From Mycolicibacterium bacteremicum (lineage in GTDB: Bacteria; Actinomycetota; Actinomycetes; Mycobacteriales; Mycobacteriaceae): a stretch of DNA of 64,000 bases. The stretch covers positions 1 through 64,000 of the forward strand of contig NZ_MVHJ01000016.1 of NCBI RefSeq assembly GCF_002086115.1, read 5' to 3'. Every line of letters starts with the position of its first letter. Position 1 is the stretch's first letter. Under the pieces are notes generated by a model that saw only the letters and a program-made list of their open reading frames with translations, was not told the DNA's origin and did no database searches. A program made the position numbers and the translations under genes. Positions 14,851-23,087 of this stretch are shown in pieces.

Positions 14851-16014
14851 TCAGCGCGATACCAGCTCGTAGATACGAAGGGTCTGCTCGGCGATCTGCG
14901 CCCAGGAGAACTCCTCGATGCACCGTTGCCGCCCGGCCGCGCCGTAGGTGCGTGCGCGCTCGGGGTCGGCCACCAGGGTGTTGACGGCGTCGGCCAGGCG
15001 CTCCTCGAAGCCGCGGGCGTCGGCGGCGTCGTAGTGCACCAGCAGCCCGGTCCGGTTGTCGTCGACGACCTCGGGGATTCCGCCGACATCCGAGGCGACC
15101 ACCGCGGTCCCGCAGGCCATCGCCTCCAGGTTCACGATGCCCAGCGGCTCGTACACCGACGGGCACACGAAAACGGCTGATGCCGACAGGATTTCGCGGA
15201 TCTTCTCGACCGGCAGCATTTCGCGCACCCAGAACACCCCGGTCCGCGCCGTGCCGAGCTCCTGCACCGCAGCGCTGACCTCCTCGGCGATCTCGGGAGT
15301 GTCCGGAGCGCCCGCGCACAGCACCAGCTGGATGGCGGGATCGAACCTGTGGGCGGCGGCCACCAGGTGTGCCACGCCCTTCTGCCGGGTGATCCGGCCG
15401 ACGAACGCCACGATCGGCCGGGACGGGTCGACGCCCAGCTCGGCCAGCACCGATGCGCCCGGCTGCGGTGCAGCCGGATACCAGACATCGGTGTCGATCC
15501 CATTGCGCACCACATGCACCCGGGCCGGATCCAGCGCGGGATAGGTGGCCAGCACATCGCCCCGCATCCCGGAGCTCACCGCGATCACCGCATCGGCGGC
15601 CTCGACCGCCGTGCGCTCCACCCACGACGACACCCGGTACCCGCCGCCGAGCTGTTCGGCCTTCCACGGTCGCATCGGCTCCAGCGAGTGCGCGGTCAGC
15701 ACATGCGGGATCCCGTGCAGCAACCCGGCCAGGTGCCCGGCCATCCCGGTGTACCAGGTGTGCGAATGAGCCACCGTCGCGCCAGCGGCCGCGTTGACCA
15801 TCACCAGATCGGCCGACAGCGTGGACAGTGCGGGGTTGGCCGACTGCAGCGCCGGATCGGGTTGCGCGACGATCGCGGTATCCCGCGGCGTACCCATGCA
15901 GTGCACGTCGACCTCGCACAGGTGTCGCAGCTGCGAGACGAGTTCGGTCACGTGTACGCCGGCTCCACCGTAGATCTCCGGCGGATACTCCCGAGTCATC
16001 ATCGCCACCCGCAT
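14851..16014 (-). CDS. glgM: Alpha-maltose-1-phosphate synthase GlgM (GT4)
   Basis: This 387-residue GT4 glycosyltransferase was first annotated as glycogen synthase glgA. In mycobacteria the Rv1212c enzyme makes maltose 1-phosphate from ADP-glucose and glucose 1-phosphate, the donor for GlgE-type alpha-glucan synthesis. The N-terminal PPEIYGGAGVHVTEL (11-25) is the donor-loop glycine motif. The C-terminal half has GRITRQKG and the EPLGIVNLEAMACGTAVVAS donor-binding stretch. ATG 16014 (MRVAMMTREYPP) gives exactly the M. tuberculosis length. It is divergent from glgC, which makes its ADP-glucose substrate. Confidence 0.93.
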   Translation of the reverse strand: MRVAMMTREYPPEIYGGAGVHVTELVSQLRHLCEVDVHCMGTPRDTAIVAQPDPALQSANPALSTLSADLVMVNAAAGATVAHSHTWYTGMAGHLAGLLHGIPHVLTAHSLEPMRPWKAEQLGGGYRVSSWVERTAVEAADAVIAVSSGMRGDVLATYPALDPARVHVVRNGIDTDVWYPAAPQPGASVLAELGVDPSRPIVAFVGRITRQKGVAHLVAAAHRFDPAIQLVLCAGAPDTPEIAEEVSAAVQELGTARTGVFWVREMLPVEKIREILSASAVFVCPSVYEPLGIVNLEAMACGTAVVASDVGGIPEVVDDNRTGLLVHYDAADARGFEERLADAVNTLVADPERARTYGAAGRQRCIEEFSWAQIAEQTLRIYELVSR

Positions 16015-16145
16015 GGTGTGCACGGTATCGGTCGCGGGGTCACCGGCGCACCCCTGTGCGCTTTCTGGACATCGAGTCGCCCCAAACACCTTGACATGCA
16101 GCACTTCGTTCGGGCGATTGGCTAGCCGCACTGCGGCCAGCCCGA

Positions 16146-16158
16146 TAGGTTGGGAGCA
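16146..16158 (+). promoter_or_regulatory. -10 box of a leaderless glgC transcript
   Basis: TAGGTT (16146-16151) is 6 nt before the ATG at 16158 and fits TANNNT. A TTGGCT-like -35 lies about 22 nt further upstream. The purine-rich GGGAG between the box and the ATG is too close to act as a ribosome binding site. Confidence 0.4.
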
Positions 16159-17372
16159 TGAGGGAAGCGCCACACGTGCTGGGCATCGTCCTGGCGGGCG
16201 GGGAGGGCAAGCGCCTTTACCCACTGACGGCAGACCGCGCGAAACCGGCGGTGCCGTTCGGCGGTTCCTACCGGCTCATCGATTTTGTGCTCTCCAACCT
16301 CGTCAACGCGCGTTACCTGCGGATCTGCGTTCTGACGCAATACAAGTCGCATTCGCTGGACCGGCACATCTCGCAGAACTGGCGGCTCTCGGGGCTGGCC
16401 GGTGAGTACATCACCCCGGTCCCGGCGCAGCAGCGGCTCGGGCCGCGGTGGTACACCGGCTCGGCCGATGCGATCTACCAGTCGATGAACCTCATCTACG
16501 ACGAGGATCCCGACTACATCGTCATCTTCGGTGCCGACCACGTGTACCGGATGGATCCCGAGCAGATGGTGCAACACCACATCGAGAGCGGCGCCGGTGC
16601 CACCGTTGCCGGCATCCGGGTGCCGCGCGCGGAGGCCTCGGCGTTCGGCTGCATCGATGCCGACGACTCGGGTCGTATCCGCGCCTTCGTCGAGAAGCCC
16701 GCCGACCCGCCCGGCACCCCAGACGACCCCGAGCAGACCTTCGTCTCGATGGGCAATTACATCTTCACCACCAAGGTGCTCATCGACGCGATCCGCGCCG
16801 ATGCCGACGACGACCATTCCGACCACGACATGGGCGGGGACATCATCCCGCGGCTCGTTGCCGACGGGATGGCCTCGGTCTACGACTTCGACGACAACGA
16901 GGTGCCCGGCGCCACCGAGCGCGATCACGGCTACTGGCGTGACGTCGGCACCCTGGACGCCTTCTACGACGCGCACATGGACCTGGTCTCGGTGCATCCG
17001 GTGTTCAACCTCTACAACAAGCGCTGGCCCATCCGCGGTGGCTCCGAGAACCTCGCGCCGGCGAAATTCGTCAACGGCGGCTCGGCACAGGAGTCCGTCG
17101 TCGGCGCCGGCAGCATCATCTCGGCGGCGTCGGTGCGCAACTCCGTGCTGTCCTCCAATGTGGCCATCGACGACGGTGCGATCGTCGAGGGCAGCGTGCT
17201 GATGCCGGGTGTGCGGATCGGTCGCGGTGCCGTGGTGCGCCGCGCGATCCTGGACAAGAACGTCGTCGTCGGCCCCGGCGAGATGGTCGGTGTCGACCTC
17301 GACAAGGACCGTGAGCGGTTCTCGATCAGCAACGGCGGTGTGGTGGCCGTGGGCAAGGGTATCTGGATCTGA
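16158..17372 (+). CDS. glgC: Glucose-1-phosphate adenylyltransferase GlgC
   Basis: This enzyme makes ADP-glucose from glucose 1-phosphate and ATP, the committed step of bacterial glycogen and maltose-1-phosphate synthesis. The nucleotidyltransferase motif LAGGEGKRLYPLT is at 12-24. Sugar-phosphate motifs FGGSYRLIDF and IIFGADHVYRMD follow. The C-terminal third is a left-handed beta-helix (SVLSSNVAIDDGAIVEGSVL region) that forms the allosteric interface. At 404 residues it matches Rv1213. It is divergent from glgM across a 143-nt control region. Confidence 0.95.
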   Translation: MREAPHVLGIVLAGGEGKRLYPLTADRAKPAVPFGGSYRLIDFVLSNLVNARYLRICVLTQYKSHSLDRHISQNWRLSGLAGEYITPVPAQQRLGPRWYTGSADAIYQSMNLIYDEDPDYIVIFGADHVYRMDPEQMVQHHIESGAGATVAGIRVPRAEASAFGCIDADDSGRIRAFVEKPADPPGTPDDPEQTFVSMGNYIFTTKVLIDAIRADADDDHSDHDMGGDIIPRLVADGMASVYDFDDNEVPGATERDHGYWRDVGTLDAFYDAHMDLVSVHPVFNLYNKRWPIRGGSENLAPAKFVNGGSAQESVVGAGSIISAASVRNSVLSSNVAIDDGAIVEGSVLMPGVRIGRGAVVRRAILDKNVVVGPGEMVGVDLDKDRERFSISNGGVVAVGKGIWI

Positions 17373-17386
17373 CCGTCGGACAACGG

Positions 17387-17986
17387 TTATCGGGGCGCCG
17401 CCGGTCCCGCCGTCCGCGCGGTGCGCCGACGGTGGATCAGCCTGACCGCTGCCCATGCCAGCGCCGCCACCGCGACGAGGACGAGCACCGGTAGCAGGAT
17501 GGCCATGAACACCAACCCGATACTGGTGATGTCCTCGACGGTGCTCAGCACCGGCGCGGCGACCCCGGCGGTCGCGACGTTGGCCGCCGGGCGCACGGTG
17601 CTCTTGGTCAGCGATACGACCAGGGCGATCACGATGCCCGCCACGACCGGGATCCACTGACCGGACTGGGCGAACGCGCCAGGGTCGGTGACGGTGGCCG
17701 TCTGCGCCGCCGTCCCCGATCCGAACACGATGCCGCCGGCGGTCGGACGCACGAACGTCTGCACCATGTCGTTGACGCTGTCGAGTGCGGGTACTTTGTC
17801 GGCGACGACCTCGATGAGCAACAGGATGGCGACGATCAGCATGACCCAGCCGTTCTCCAGCCACGCCCATCCCGACGGTAGCGACACCAGATCGGTGAAC
17901 CGGGACAGCAGCCCGAGCGCCAGCAGTGGGATGTAGGCGTTCAGTCCCGCCGCCGTCGCCAGGCCGAACCCGGTGAGCAGTTCCAT
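17387..17986 (-). CDS. DUF4126 integral membrane protein
   Basis: This 199-residue hydrophobic protein has about five to six membrane segments: GFGLATAAGLNAYIPLLALG at the start, VMLIVAILLLIEVVADKV, VVAGIVIALVV, and GLVFMAILLPVLVLVAVAAL. It fits DUF4126, a family without known function. The DKVPALDSVNDMVQTFVRP loop is its most conserved part. A short Arg-rich tail faces the cytoplasm. ATG 17986 was chosen. It is the last gene of a minus-strand run from raaS. Confidence 0.75.
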   Translation of the reverse strand: MELLTGFGLATAAGLNAYIPLLALGLLSRFTDLVSLPSGWAWLENGWVMLIVAILLLIEVVADKVPALDSVNDMVQTFVRPTAGGIVFGSGTAAQTATVTDPGAFAQSGQWIPVVAGIVIALVVSLTKSTVRPAANVATAGVAAPVLSTVEDITSIGLVFMAILLPVLVLVAVAALAWAAVRLIHRRRTARTAGPAAPR

Positions 17987-18021
17987 CGGCTCAGTATGTC
18001 GCCGGCACCCGACCGCGCGGA

Positions 18022-18216
18022 TCAGTTCGGGCGGCGGGCGTTCTTCGCCGAGGCGCGGGTGGGTTTGTCGTGGCGGGGCACCTCGGGCAGATCCCGGATC
18101 TTGCGGCCCCGGCCCGCGACGGTCGCCAGGGAGCGGCGGCACCGCGGACAGATCGGTTTGCCCTCGATGTCGACCGTCCAATTCTTGCCGCTGCCCGGGC
18201 ATGCACTGTCGGCCAT
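18022..18216 (-). CDS. Small zinc-ribbon-like protein
   Basis: The 64-residue basic protein carries two cysteine clusters, C5 in DSACPGSGKNW and CPRC about 20 residues later, which could bind one metal ion. The tail is Arg/Lys-rich (KPTRASAKNARRPN). Function is unknown; small DNA- or RNA-binding proteins often look like this. It lies 20 nt after the methyltransferase-like gene and 35 nt before DUF4126 on the same strand, so probably belongs to the same transcript. Confidence 0.65.
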   Translation of the reverse strand: MADSACPGSGKNWTVDIEGKPICPRCRRSLATVAGRGRKIRDLPEVPRHDKPTRASAKNARRPN

Positions 18217-18236
18217 GGGTGCAACTCTATCGATGC

Positions 18237-18899
18237 TCACCACACATGCGGAATCAGCCGGCAACGGACCTTGTCCCGGTAGTCGCGGTAGCCGGCGAGT
18301 TCGTCGATGAGCATCTGCTCCTCGTCGCGGATGCGCGCGGCGATCACCGGCGCCGAAGCTGCGACGCCGAGCAGACCCCACAGCGAATCCAGGGCCGGCG
18401 GAGTGCCGATCATCATGATGGCCGCCCCGGTGTACATCGGGTGGCGCACCCAGCCGTAGAGCCCGGTGGAGACCAGCGGCTGATCGGCCTCGATCCGCAC
18501 GGTCGCCGCGGCATAGTTGTTCTGCACGACGACCAACTGCGCCATGCTCAGCCCGATGGCGACCAGGACGTTGCCGACGATCACGAGCCACACCGGGACA
18601 TCCGACCAGCCGAAGCGGTGATCCAGCGCGGACAGCACGAACGTGGCGACCACGAGCGTCAGCGTCAGCGCCATGATGATGCGTTGCGCAAGGCGGGTTT
18701 CGGCGGTCGGGCCGGCCTTCATGCGGCGGGCCAGCGCATCCGGGTGGCGGATCGCCAGATAGACGCTCGGGCCGATGGTCGTGGCGATGAAGACGGCCAG
18801 GAACACCCAGGCCTGCCAATAGTCGAACGTTCCAGCGGGCCAGAACAGGACGGCGACGAAGAACAGCAGACCCAGCACGGTCTGAAAGGCGAGTTTCAT
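18237..18899 (-). CDS. ICMT-like integral membrane methyltransferase family protein
   Basis: This 220-residue protein has four to five membrane segments and the C-terminal signature of the isoprenylcysteine carboxyl methyltransferase/NnrU-like superfamily: LVSTGLYGWVRHPMYTGAAI, then RIRDEEQMLIDELAGYRDYR. Bacterial members are predicted SAM-dependent methyltransferases with unknown substrates. Its ATG overlaps the stop of the ABC permease (ATGA), so it is coupled to the exporter operon. It corresponds to Rv1216c. Confidence 0.78.
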   Translation of the reverse strand: MKLAFQTVLGLLFFVAVLFWPAGTFDYWQAWVFLAVFIATTIGPSVYLAIRHPDALARRMKAGPTAETRLAQRIIMALTLTLVVATFVLSALDHRFGWSDVPVWLVIVGNVLVAIGLSMAQLVVVQNNYAAATVRIEADQPLVSTGLYGWVRHPMYTGAAIMMIGTPPALDSLWGLLGVAASAPVIAARIRDEEQMLIDELAGYRDYRDKVRCRLIPHVW

Positions 18900-20491
18900 G
18901 CGGCGTCCCTGTTCCGATAGAGGTGACCGGCCGTCGCGGTGAGCGCGATCGCGACGAACACCATGACCGTGAGCGCGAGCGCGGAGACATCCGCGGGGGC
19001 CGTCGTCCGGTTCACCGGGGAGAGGTCCAGCAGCCACTGCGGCAGCCGCAACAACGCCCCCAGATACAACGATGCCACAACGAATCCGACTGCCAGCCAA
19101 CCGATCAGCGGCCGACGCACGGCCACCGCCAGCGCGGCGACGCCGGCCAGCACCGCCATCGCCGGGAGGAAGGACAGTGCCGCCACAGCCAGCCGCCAGA
19201 TGTCGGCGGGCGCGCCGATCGTGATCCCGGCACCCAGACCGTTGCCCAACCCGGCGCTGAGCAACAACGCGGCGGCGCCGAGCAGAGTCGCCACCACCGC
19301 GCTGAGCATCCAGACCCAGCGCGACACCGCGGCGGCCAGGACCGGTTCGGCCAGGCCCCGCTGCTCATCGGTGTAAAGGCGTAGCACCGCAGACACCACG
19401 TAGGCGCTGGTCGCCGCGGCCAGGAACTGCGTCATGGTGGTGTATGCGCCGTCGGTGCCGGAGTCGGCCAGCACGCGGGCCAGCAGCTCGTTGTCACCCG
19501 CCGCGTCGAGCAATGAGTCGGTCATCGACCCGAACGTCAGTCCGGCCAGGAACAGCGCCACGCCCCAGCCCAGCAACTGGCCCCGCTGCAGGGTCAGATG
19601 CAGCACCAGAACGTTCGGGATGGCATGGGCGCGCGGATGTTCGGTGGTCGAGGCGATGATCGCGTCGTCGTACTGGCGGTGGCTTTCCAACACCAGCGCC
19701 ACCGCGGTCAGGGCGATCGCCAGCACGATCAGCATGGCCAGCGGCCACCAACGTAACTCGACGAAAGACCGCATCTGCTGCGCCCAGGCGATGGGGGAGA
19801 ACCAGCTCACCGCGCTGCCCGAATGGTCGATCACATCTCCCACGCCGCGGATGAGTACGGCCGTTGCCAGTGCGCCCATGGCCGCGCCGGTGGCCGCCCG
19901 CGCCTGTCGCCACAGTTGGGCGGTGACGGCCGCCAGCGTCCCGAACACCATTGCCACCGCGACGATGCCGAGACCGAAGGCGGCGCTGTCGAGCGCGCCG
20001 AAGCCGTCGAGGATCAGCGCGGCAGTCATCGTCACGGCCAGGACGGCGTTGGTGACGCTGACCAGGATCAGCGCTGCGACGGTGCGGGCGTAGCGGCCCA
20101 CCACCGAGGACTGCACCAGTTCGGCGATGCCGTTCTCCTCCTCGGCGCGGGTATGCCGGATCACGGTGAGGATGGCCAGTATCGAGGTGGCGATGATCAA
20201 GGTGAGCATCAGTTCGTTGGCGATCATCGCGCCCAGTGCGGTCGGGTCGGGACCGAACATCGGGCCGCTCAGCATGATTCCGGCGGGGGTCTGCATCAGC
20301 TCGATCCGGGCCAGGCGCTGCTCCTCGCCCGGGTAGGTCAGGGCCAGGGCGCCGGGGGTGTAGGCGAGCAGGGCGGTCAGCACCACGATCCACACCGGCA
20401 AGCGGATCCGGTCGCGGCGTGACGCGAGCCGCAACAGGGTGGCGGTGCCGGCGAGCGGTGATCCGGTCGCGCTGTCAACGGTGGCCGTCAT
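18896..20491 (-). CDS. ABC exporter permease
   Basis: This 531-residue integral membrane protein has roughly 12 hydrophobic segments in two repeated halves, which marks ABC-2 type exporter permeases of the tetronasin-resistance group. It corresponds to Rv1217c. With the ATPase encoded just upstream it forms an efflux pump that in M. tuberculosis is controlled by RaaS and exports several drugs. ATG 20491 overlaps the ATPase stop (ATGA). LPVWIVVLTALLAYTPG near residue 30 is the first membrane segment. Confidence 0.88.
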   Translation of the reverse strand: MTATVDSATGSPLAGTATLLRLASRRDRIRLPVWIVVLTALLAYTPGALALTYPGEEQRLARIELMQTPAGIMLSGPMFGPDPTALGAMIANELMLTLIIATSILAILTVIRHTRAEEENGIAELVQSSVVGRYARTVAALILVSVTNAVLAVTMTAALILDGFGALDSAAFGLGIVAVAMVFGTLAAVTAQLWRQARAATGAAMGALATAVLIRGVGDVIDHSGSAVSWFSPIAWAQQMRSFVELRWWPLAMLIVLAIALTAVALVLESHRQYDDAIIASTTEHPRAHAIPNVLVLHLTLQRGQLLGWGVALFLAGLTFGSMTDSLLDAAGDNELLARVLADSGTDGAYTTMTQFLAAATSAYVVSAVLRLYTDEQRGLAEPVLAAAVSRWVWMLSAVVATLLGAAALLLSAGLGNGLGAGITIGAPADIWRLAVAALSFLPAMAVLAGVAALAVAVRRPLIGWLAVGFVVASLYLGALLRLPQWLLDLSPVNRTTAPADVSALALTVMVFVAIALTATAGHLYRNRDAA

Positions 20492-21381
20492 CAGCTCACC
20501 GCCTGGTACTCACGCAGGAACAGATCCTCCAACGATGCCGGGGCGACCTGCAATTCGACGATCCCCAGAGCGGTGAGCTGCGTCATCACGGTGTCCAGGT
20601 CGGTGCGATCGACCGAGAAGCTGACCTGCCCGTCGTGCTCGCCGAACTCGTGGACGAACGGCAGGTGCCGCAGTCCGCTGCCGGCGGCGCGGGTGCGGGC
20701 GGTCACTTTCGTACGCATCAGGTGCCGCAGATCGGTCAGCGACCCGGAGCGTACGGTCCGGCCCGACCGCACGATGGTGACGGTGTCGCAGAGCTTCTCG
20801 ACCTCGGCCAGGATGTGGCTGGACAGCAACACCGCCGCACCGCGGTCGGCCACCTCCGTGACGCACTGTTGGAAGTGGTTCTCCATCAACGGATCCAGAC
20901 CGGACGTCGGTTCGTCGAGGATGTAGAGCTCGGCATCGGTGCTGAACGCCGCGATGATGGCGACCTTCTGCCGGTTACCCTTGGAGTAGGTGCGTGCGAC
21001 CTTGTGCGGGTCGAGTTCGAACCGCTCGATGAGCTCGTCGCGGCGTCGGGTGTCGACCTCTTTGCCGCGCAACCTGGCCAGGAAGTCGATGGCCTGCGCC
21101 CCGGTGAGATTGGGCCACAACGTGACATCACCGGGTACATAGGCGATGCGCCGGTGCAGGGTGACCGCCTCGCGCCACGGGTCTCCGCCGAGCAACCGGA
21201 CGGTACCGCCGTCGGCGCGCAGTAGGCCCAGCAGCACCCGGATGGTCGTCGACTTGCCGGCGCCGTTGGGTCCCAGGAACCCGGTCACGTCGCCGGGTGC
21301 CACGGTCAGGTCCAGACCGTCGAGAGCGGTGCTTCGGCCGAATCGCTTTGTCAGGCCGCGTATTTCTACAGCATCGGTCAT
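20491..21381 (-). CDS. ABC exporter ATP-binding protein
   Basis: The 296-residue cassette ATPase has Walker A GPNGAGKS (37-44), the signature YSKGNRQKV in place of the usual LSGGQ, Walker B LYILDEPTSGLDP, and an H-loop in LLSSHILAEVEKLCD. The altered signature is shared by drug-export ATPases of the CcmA/DrrA type. It corresponds to Rv1218c, the partner of the permease that follows. Its ATG overlaps the stop of raaS, so regulator and pump are one operon. Confidence 0.92.
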   Translation of the reverse strand: MTDAVEIRGLTKRFGRSTALDGLDLTVAPGDVTGFLGPNGAGKSTTIRVLLGLLRADGGTVRLLGGDPWREAVTLHRRIAYVPGDVTLWPNLTGAQAIDFLARLRGKEVDTRRRDELIERFELDPHKVARTYSKGNRQKVAIIAAFSTDAELYILDEPTSGLDPLMENHFQQCVTEVADRGAAVLLSSHILAEVEKLCDTVTIVRSGRTVRSGSLTDLRHLMRTKVTARTRAAGSGLRHLPFVHEFGEHDGQVSFSVDRTDLDTVMTQLTALGIVELQVAPASLEDLFLREYQAVS

Positions 21382-22040
21382 GACTGCTCTCCTTCGGGTG
21401 CGTGGCTGAACGGGATGCCCTGGCGGCGTTGGGCGAGGAAGGCGTCGTACATCGTGGAATCCGTCATCAGGCCGCGGGTGTAGATCTCCAGTGCGGGCAG
21501 CACCATGTCCTCGGCGTAGTCGCGCAACACCGCGCGGAGATCGGTCGGGTTGGCGTGCAATTGGATGTAGAGCAGGAAGCCGCCGCCGCTGAGCATTCCG
21601 AGGAATCGCGCTCTGGCCTTCGGGTCGTCGCTGGGTTTGATGGTGCCCGCGCGCACGCCCTCGTCGAGGTACTGCTCGGTGTTGTCGAGCATCTTCTGCC
21701 AGAAGGCCTTGGCCAGGTCGCCGCCGGACTGCATGCTGCGCACCAGGTAGGCCATCAGTGGCGCGTACTCCTCGATTTCGGCCATCTGGGCCAGCCAGGT
21801 TGCCGGGTCAGAGGACTGGATCGACTCGGACTTGGCGCTGCGGACGTAGTCGGCGATGTAGTCGTCACACGCCTTGCGCAGGCCGTCCTTGGAGCCGAAG
21901 TGGTGGATGACCAGGCCGGGGCTGACGCCGGCCGCGGTCGCGATGGCGCGGACGCCGGTGGTGAAGCCGTGCGCGCCGAACTGCGCGATCGCCGCGTCGC
22001 GGATGCGGGCGGTGGTCGTCAGATCGTCGCTTGAACGCAT
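21378..22040 (-). CDS. raaS: TetR regulator RaaS of the efflux operon
   Basis: The 220-residue TetR protein has the helix-turn-helix in TARIRDAAIAQFGAHGFT, then VRAIATAAGVSPGLVIHHFG (about 9-50). It corresponds to Rv1219c (RaaS), which represses the Rv1217c-Rv1218c exporter and helps survival under antimicrobials. ATG 22040 starts MRSSDD; a TTG two codons upstream is possible. The start codon lies inside a perfect-arm palindrome, with a second copy 6 nt further upstream, indicating autoregulation and probably a very short leader. It heads the ATGA-linked run raaS, ATPase, permease, ICMT-like. Confidence 0.88.
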   Translation of the reverse strand: MRSSDDLTTTARIRDAAIAQFGAHGFTTGVRAIATAAGVSPGLVIHHFGSKDGLRKACDDYIADYVRSAKSESIQSSDPATWLAQMAEIEEYAPLMAYLVRSMQSGGDLAKAFWQKMLDNTEQYLDEGVRAGTIKPSDDPKARARFLGMLSGGGFLLYIQLHANPTDLRAVLRDYAEDMVLPALEIYTRGLMTDSTMYDAFLAQRRQGIPFSHAPEGEQS

Positions 22041-22065
22041 GTTCAACAGATTAAACGCGCGTTCA
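22031..22065 (-). promoter_or_regulatory. Double TetR operator over the raaS start
   Basis: TTGAACGCATGTTCAA (22031-22046) has perfect 6-bp arms TTGAAC/GTTCAA and contains the raaS start codon. TAAACGCGCGTTCA (22052-22065) is a second dyad with the same GTTCA half-site and one mismatched pair. Two tandem dyads 6 nt apart fit cooperative binding by two TetR dimers. Confidence 0.65.
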
Positions 22066-22089
22066 GCCCGCGGTCAAGGTTCTTCCCCC

Positions 22090-22145
22090 GAGCAGACGCA
22101 TGTACCCCTTCAGAGCACAGCTTTCAGGGGTATAGGCGTCTGCTC
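22090..22145. repeat. Palindromic element, family A, copy 1
   Basis: GAGCAGACGC (22090-22099) pairs perfectly with GCGTCTGCTC (22136-22145). The stem continues through the next 10 bp to CCCCT/AGGGG with only one mismatch and one G-T pair, leaving a 16-nt loop (22110-22125). The outer end supplies bases of the stop codon of the AbiEi-like gene (22144-22146). A second copy in the same orientation is at 23088-23142. Confidence 0.75.
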
Positions 22146-23019
22146 AGCTCGCGCGACGGGCCATATGGTGACCAAGGCGACTTACCAGTTCGACGGGATG
22201 CCGTCGAACGTCGTCGACAACCAGGGGGGTGGACAACCACCCGCACTCCTGTAGCCGGGCCACCTTCATCCGGTCGTGCCGCATGGCGACGGGGTTCGCA
22301 TGCCACTCCATGCTTTCGTATTCGGCGATCAACATGAACTCGGGCCACGCGAAGTCCACACGCCACAACCTGCCGTACAGATCGACGATCTCGTATTGCA
22401 GTTCCGGCACCGGCAACCCGCCGTCGTGGAACACCAGCCGAGCTTCACTCTCCATGGGCGATTCTGCGCGACTGTCGGCCAGCGCCAGCATTTCTCGGAC
22501 GTGCACGATGCCGCGTCGGCCGCGCTGCTCGGCGGCAATGGCGGCTAGCGTGGCGGCATCGCAGGTTTGCGATCTCAGAGCTGAATCGAGGACAGCAAGC
22601 GCACGCGGACGCCGGACTGAGCGCGCGATCTCGACGGCAGTCCACGCCGGCGCGGTGCACAGCCGATCGCCAATGTGTTTCAGCGGAGCGCCGATTCGCT
22701 GGTGCACCATCACATCTGGGCTTGGTCGCAATCGAATTCCGGGATCCAGGACGTGGATGCGATCGTCGGGTTCGGCATTGAATCCGTAGAGTTCGGCCGC
22801 TGTGTTCATGCACGCGACGACGCGCACACCTGCGCAAATGTCTAGTGCGGCAAGCCGAGCGGAGACATCGGGAGGCTGCAGGGCGTAGATCCCGCGGCGG
22901 ACGCGCAGCAGTTCGCCCTTGCGCAGCATCACTTCGATGCGCTTGGGCGTCGCCCATCTCAGGACTTGCTCTCGCGTCGCGACACCGCCATTGGCGGCGA
23001 AGAGTTCGTGCAACGGCAT
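22144..23019 (-). CDS. AbiEi-type antitoxin N-domain fused to a Vsr/DUF559-like nuclease domain
   Basis: The 291-residue protein starts with a winged-helix typical of the AbiEi antitoxin N-terminal domain (LFAANGGVATREQVLRWATP, then VRRGIYALQPP, about 5-50). The C-terminal 100 residues resemble the PD-(D/E)XK fold of Vsr/DUF559: ESEARL, LPVPELQYEI, RVDFAWPEFMLIAEYES, and RHDRMKVARLQECGW. The Asp and Glu-x-Glu of a metal site are present. No AbiEii toxin gene is adjacent. It interrupts the order raaS-Rv1220c known in M. tuberculosis and is flanked by two copies of one palindrome, which suggests it moved in as a unit. ATG 23019 was chosen. The function is not known. Confidence 0.7.
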   Translation of the reverse strand: MPLHELFAANGGVATREQVLRWATPKRIEVMLRKGELLRVRRGIYALQPPDVSARLAALDICAGVRVVACMNTAAELYGFNAEPDDRIHVLDPGIRLRPSPDVMVHQRIGAPLKHIGDRLCTAPAWTAVEIARSVRRPRALAVLDSALRSQTCDAATLAAIAAEQRGRRGIVHVREMLALADSRAESPMESEARLVFHDGGLPVPELQYEIVDLYGRLWRVDFAWPEFMLIAEYESMEWHANPVAMRHDRMKVARLQECGWLSTPLVVDDVRRHPVELVSRLGHHMARRAS

Positions 23020-23072
23020 GCGGTGATACTTGCCGTTGTCACCCGGCGACGGTAGCCACCGGCCGCCACACT

Positions 23073-23081
23073 TGTGGATAA
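23073..23081 (-). promoter_or_regulatory. Consensus DnaA-box 9-mer
   Basis: On the minus strand the sequence reads TTATCCACA, identical to the E. coli consensus DnaA box and close to the mycobacterial TT(G/C)TCCACA. It lies 54 nt upstream of the AbiEi-like start and just inside palindrome copy 2. A single box cannot make an origin. It may instead be promoter sequence of the gene. Confidence 0.35.
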
Positions 23082-23087
23082 CTCGAC

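Noticed and set aside
18022..18216. tRNA or small RNA in the raaS to DUF4126 cluster gap
   Set aside because: The stretch has a good small frame with a conserved-looking CPRC motif; no cloverleaf can be drawn.
22144..23019. Complete type IV toxin-antitoxin pair
   Set aside because: No AbiEii nucleotidyltransferase toxin lies next to the AbiEi-type gene; the neighbours are raaS and an O-methyltransferase.
23073..23081. Replication origin
   Set aside because: Only one DnaA box is present, and dnaA, dnaN and rpmH are absent.
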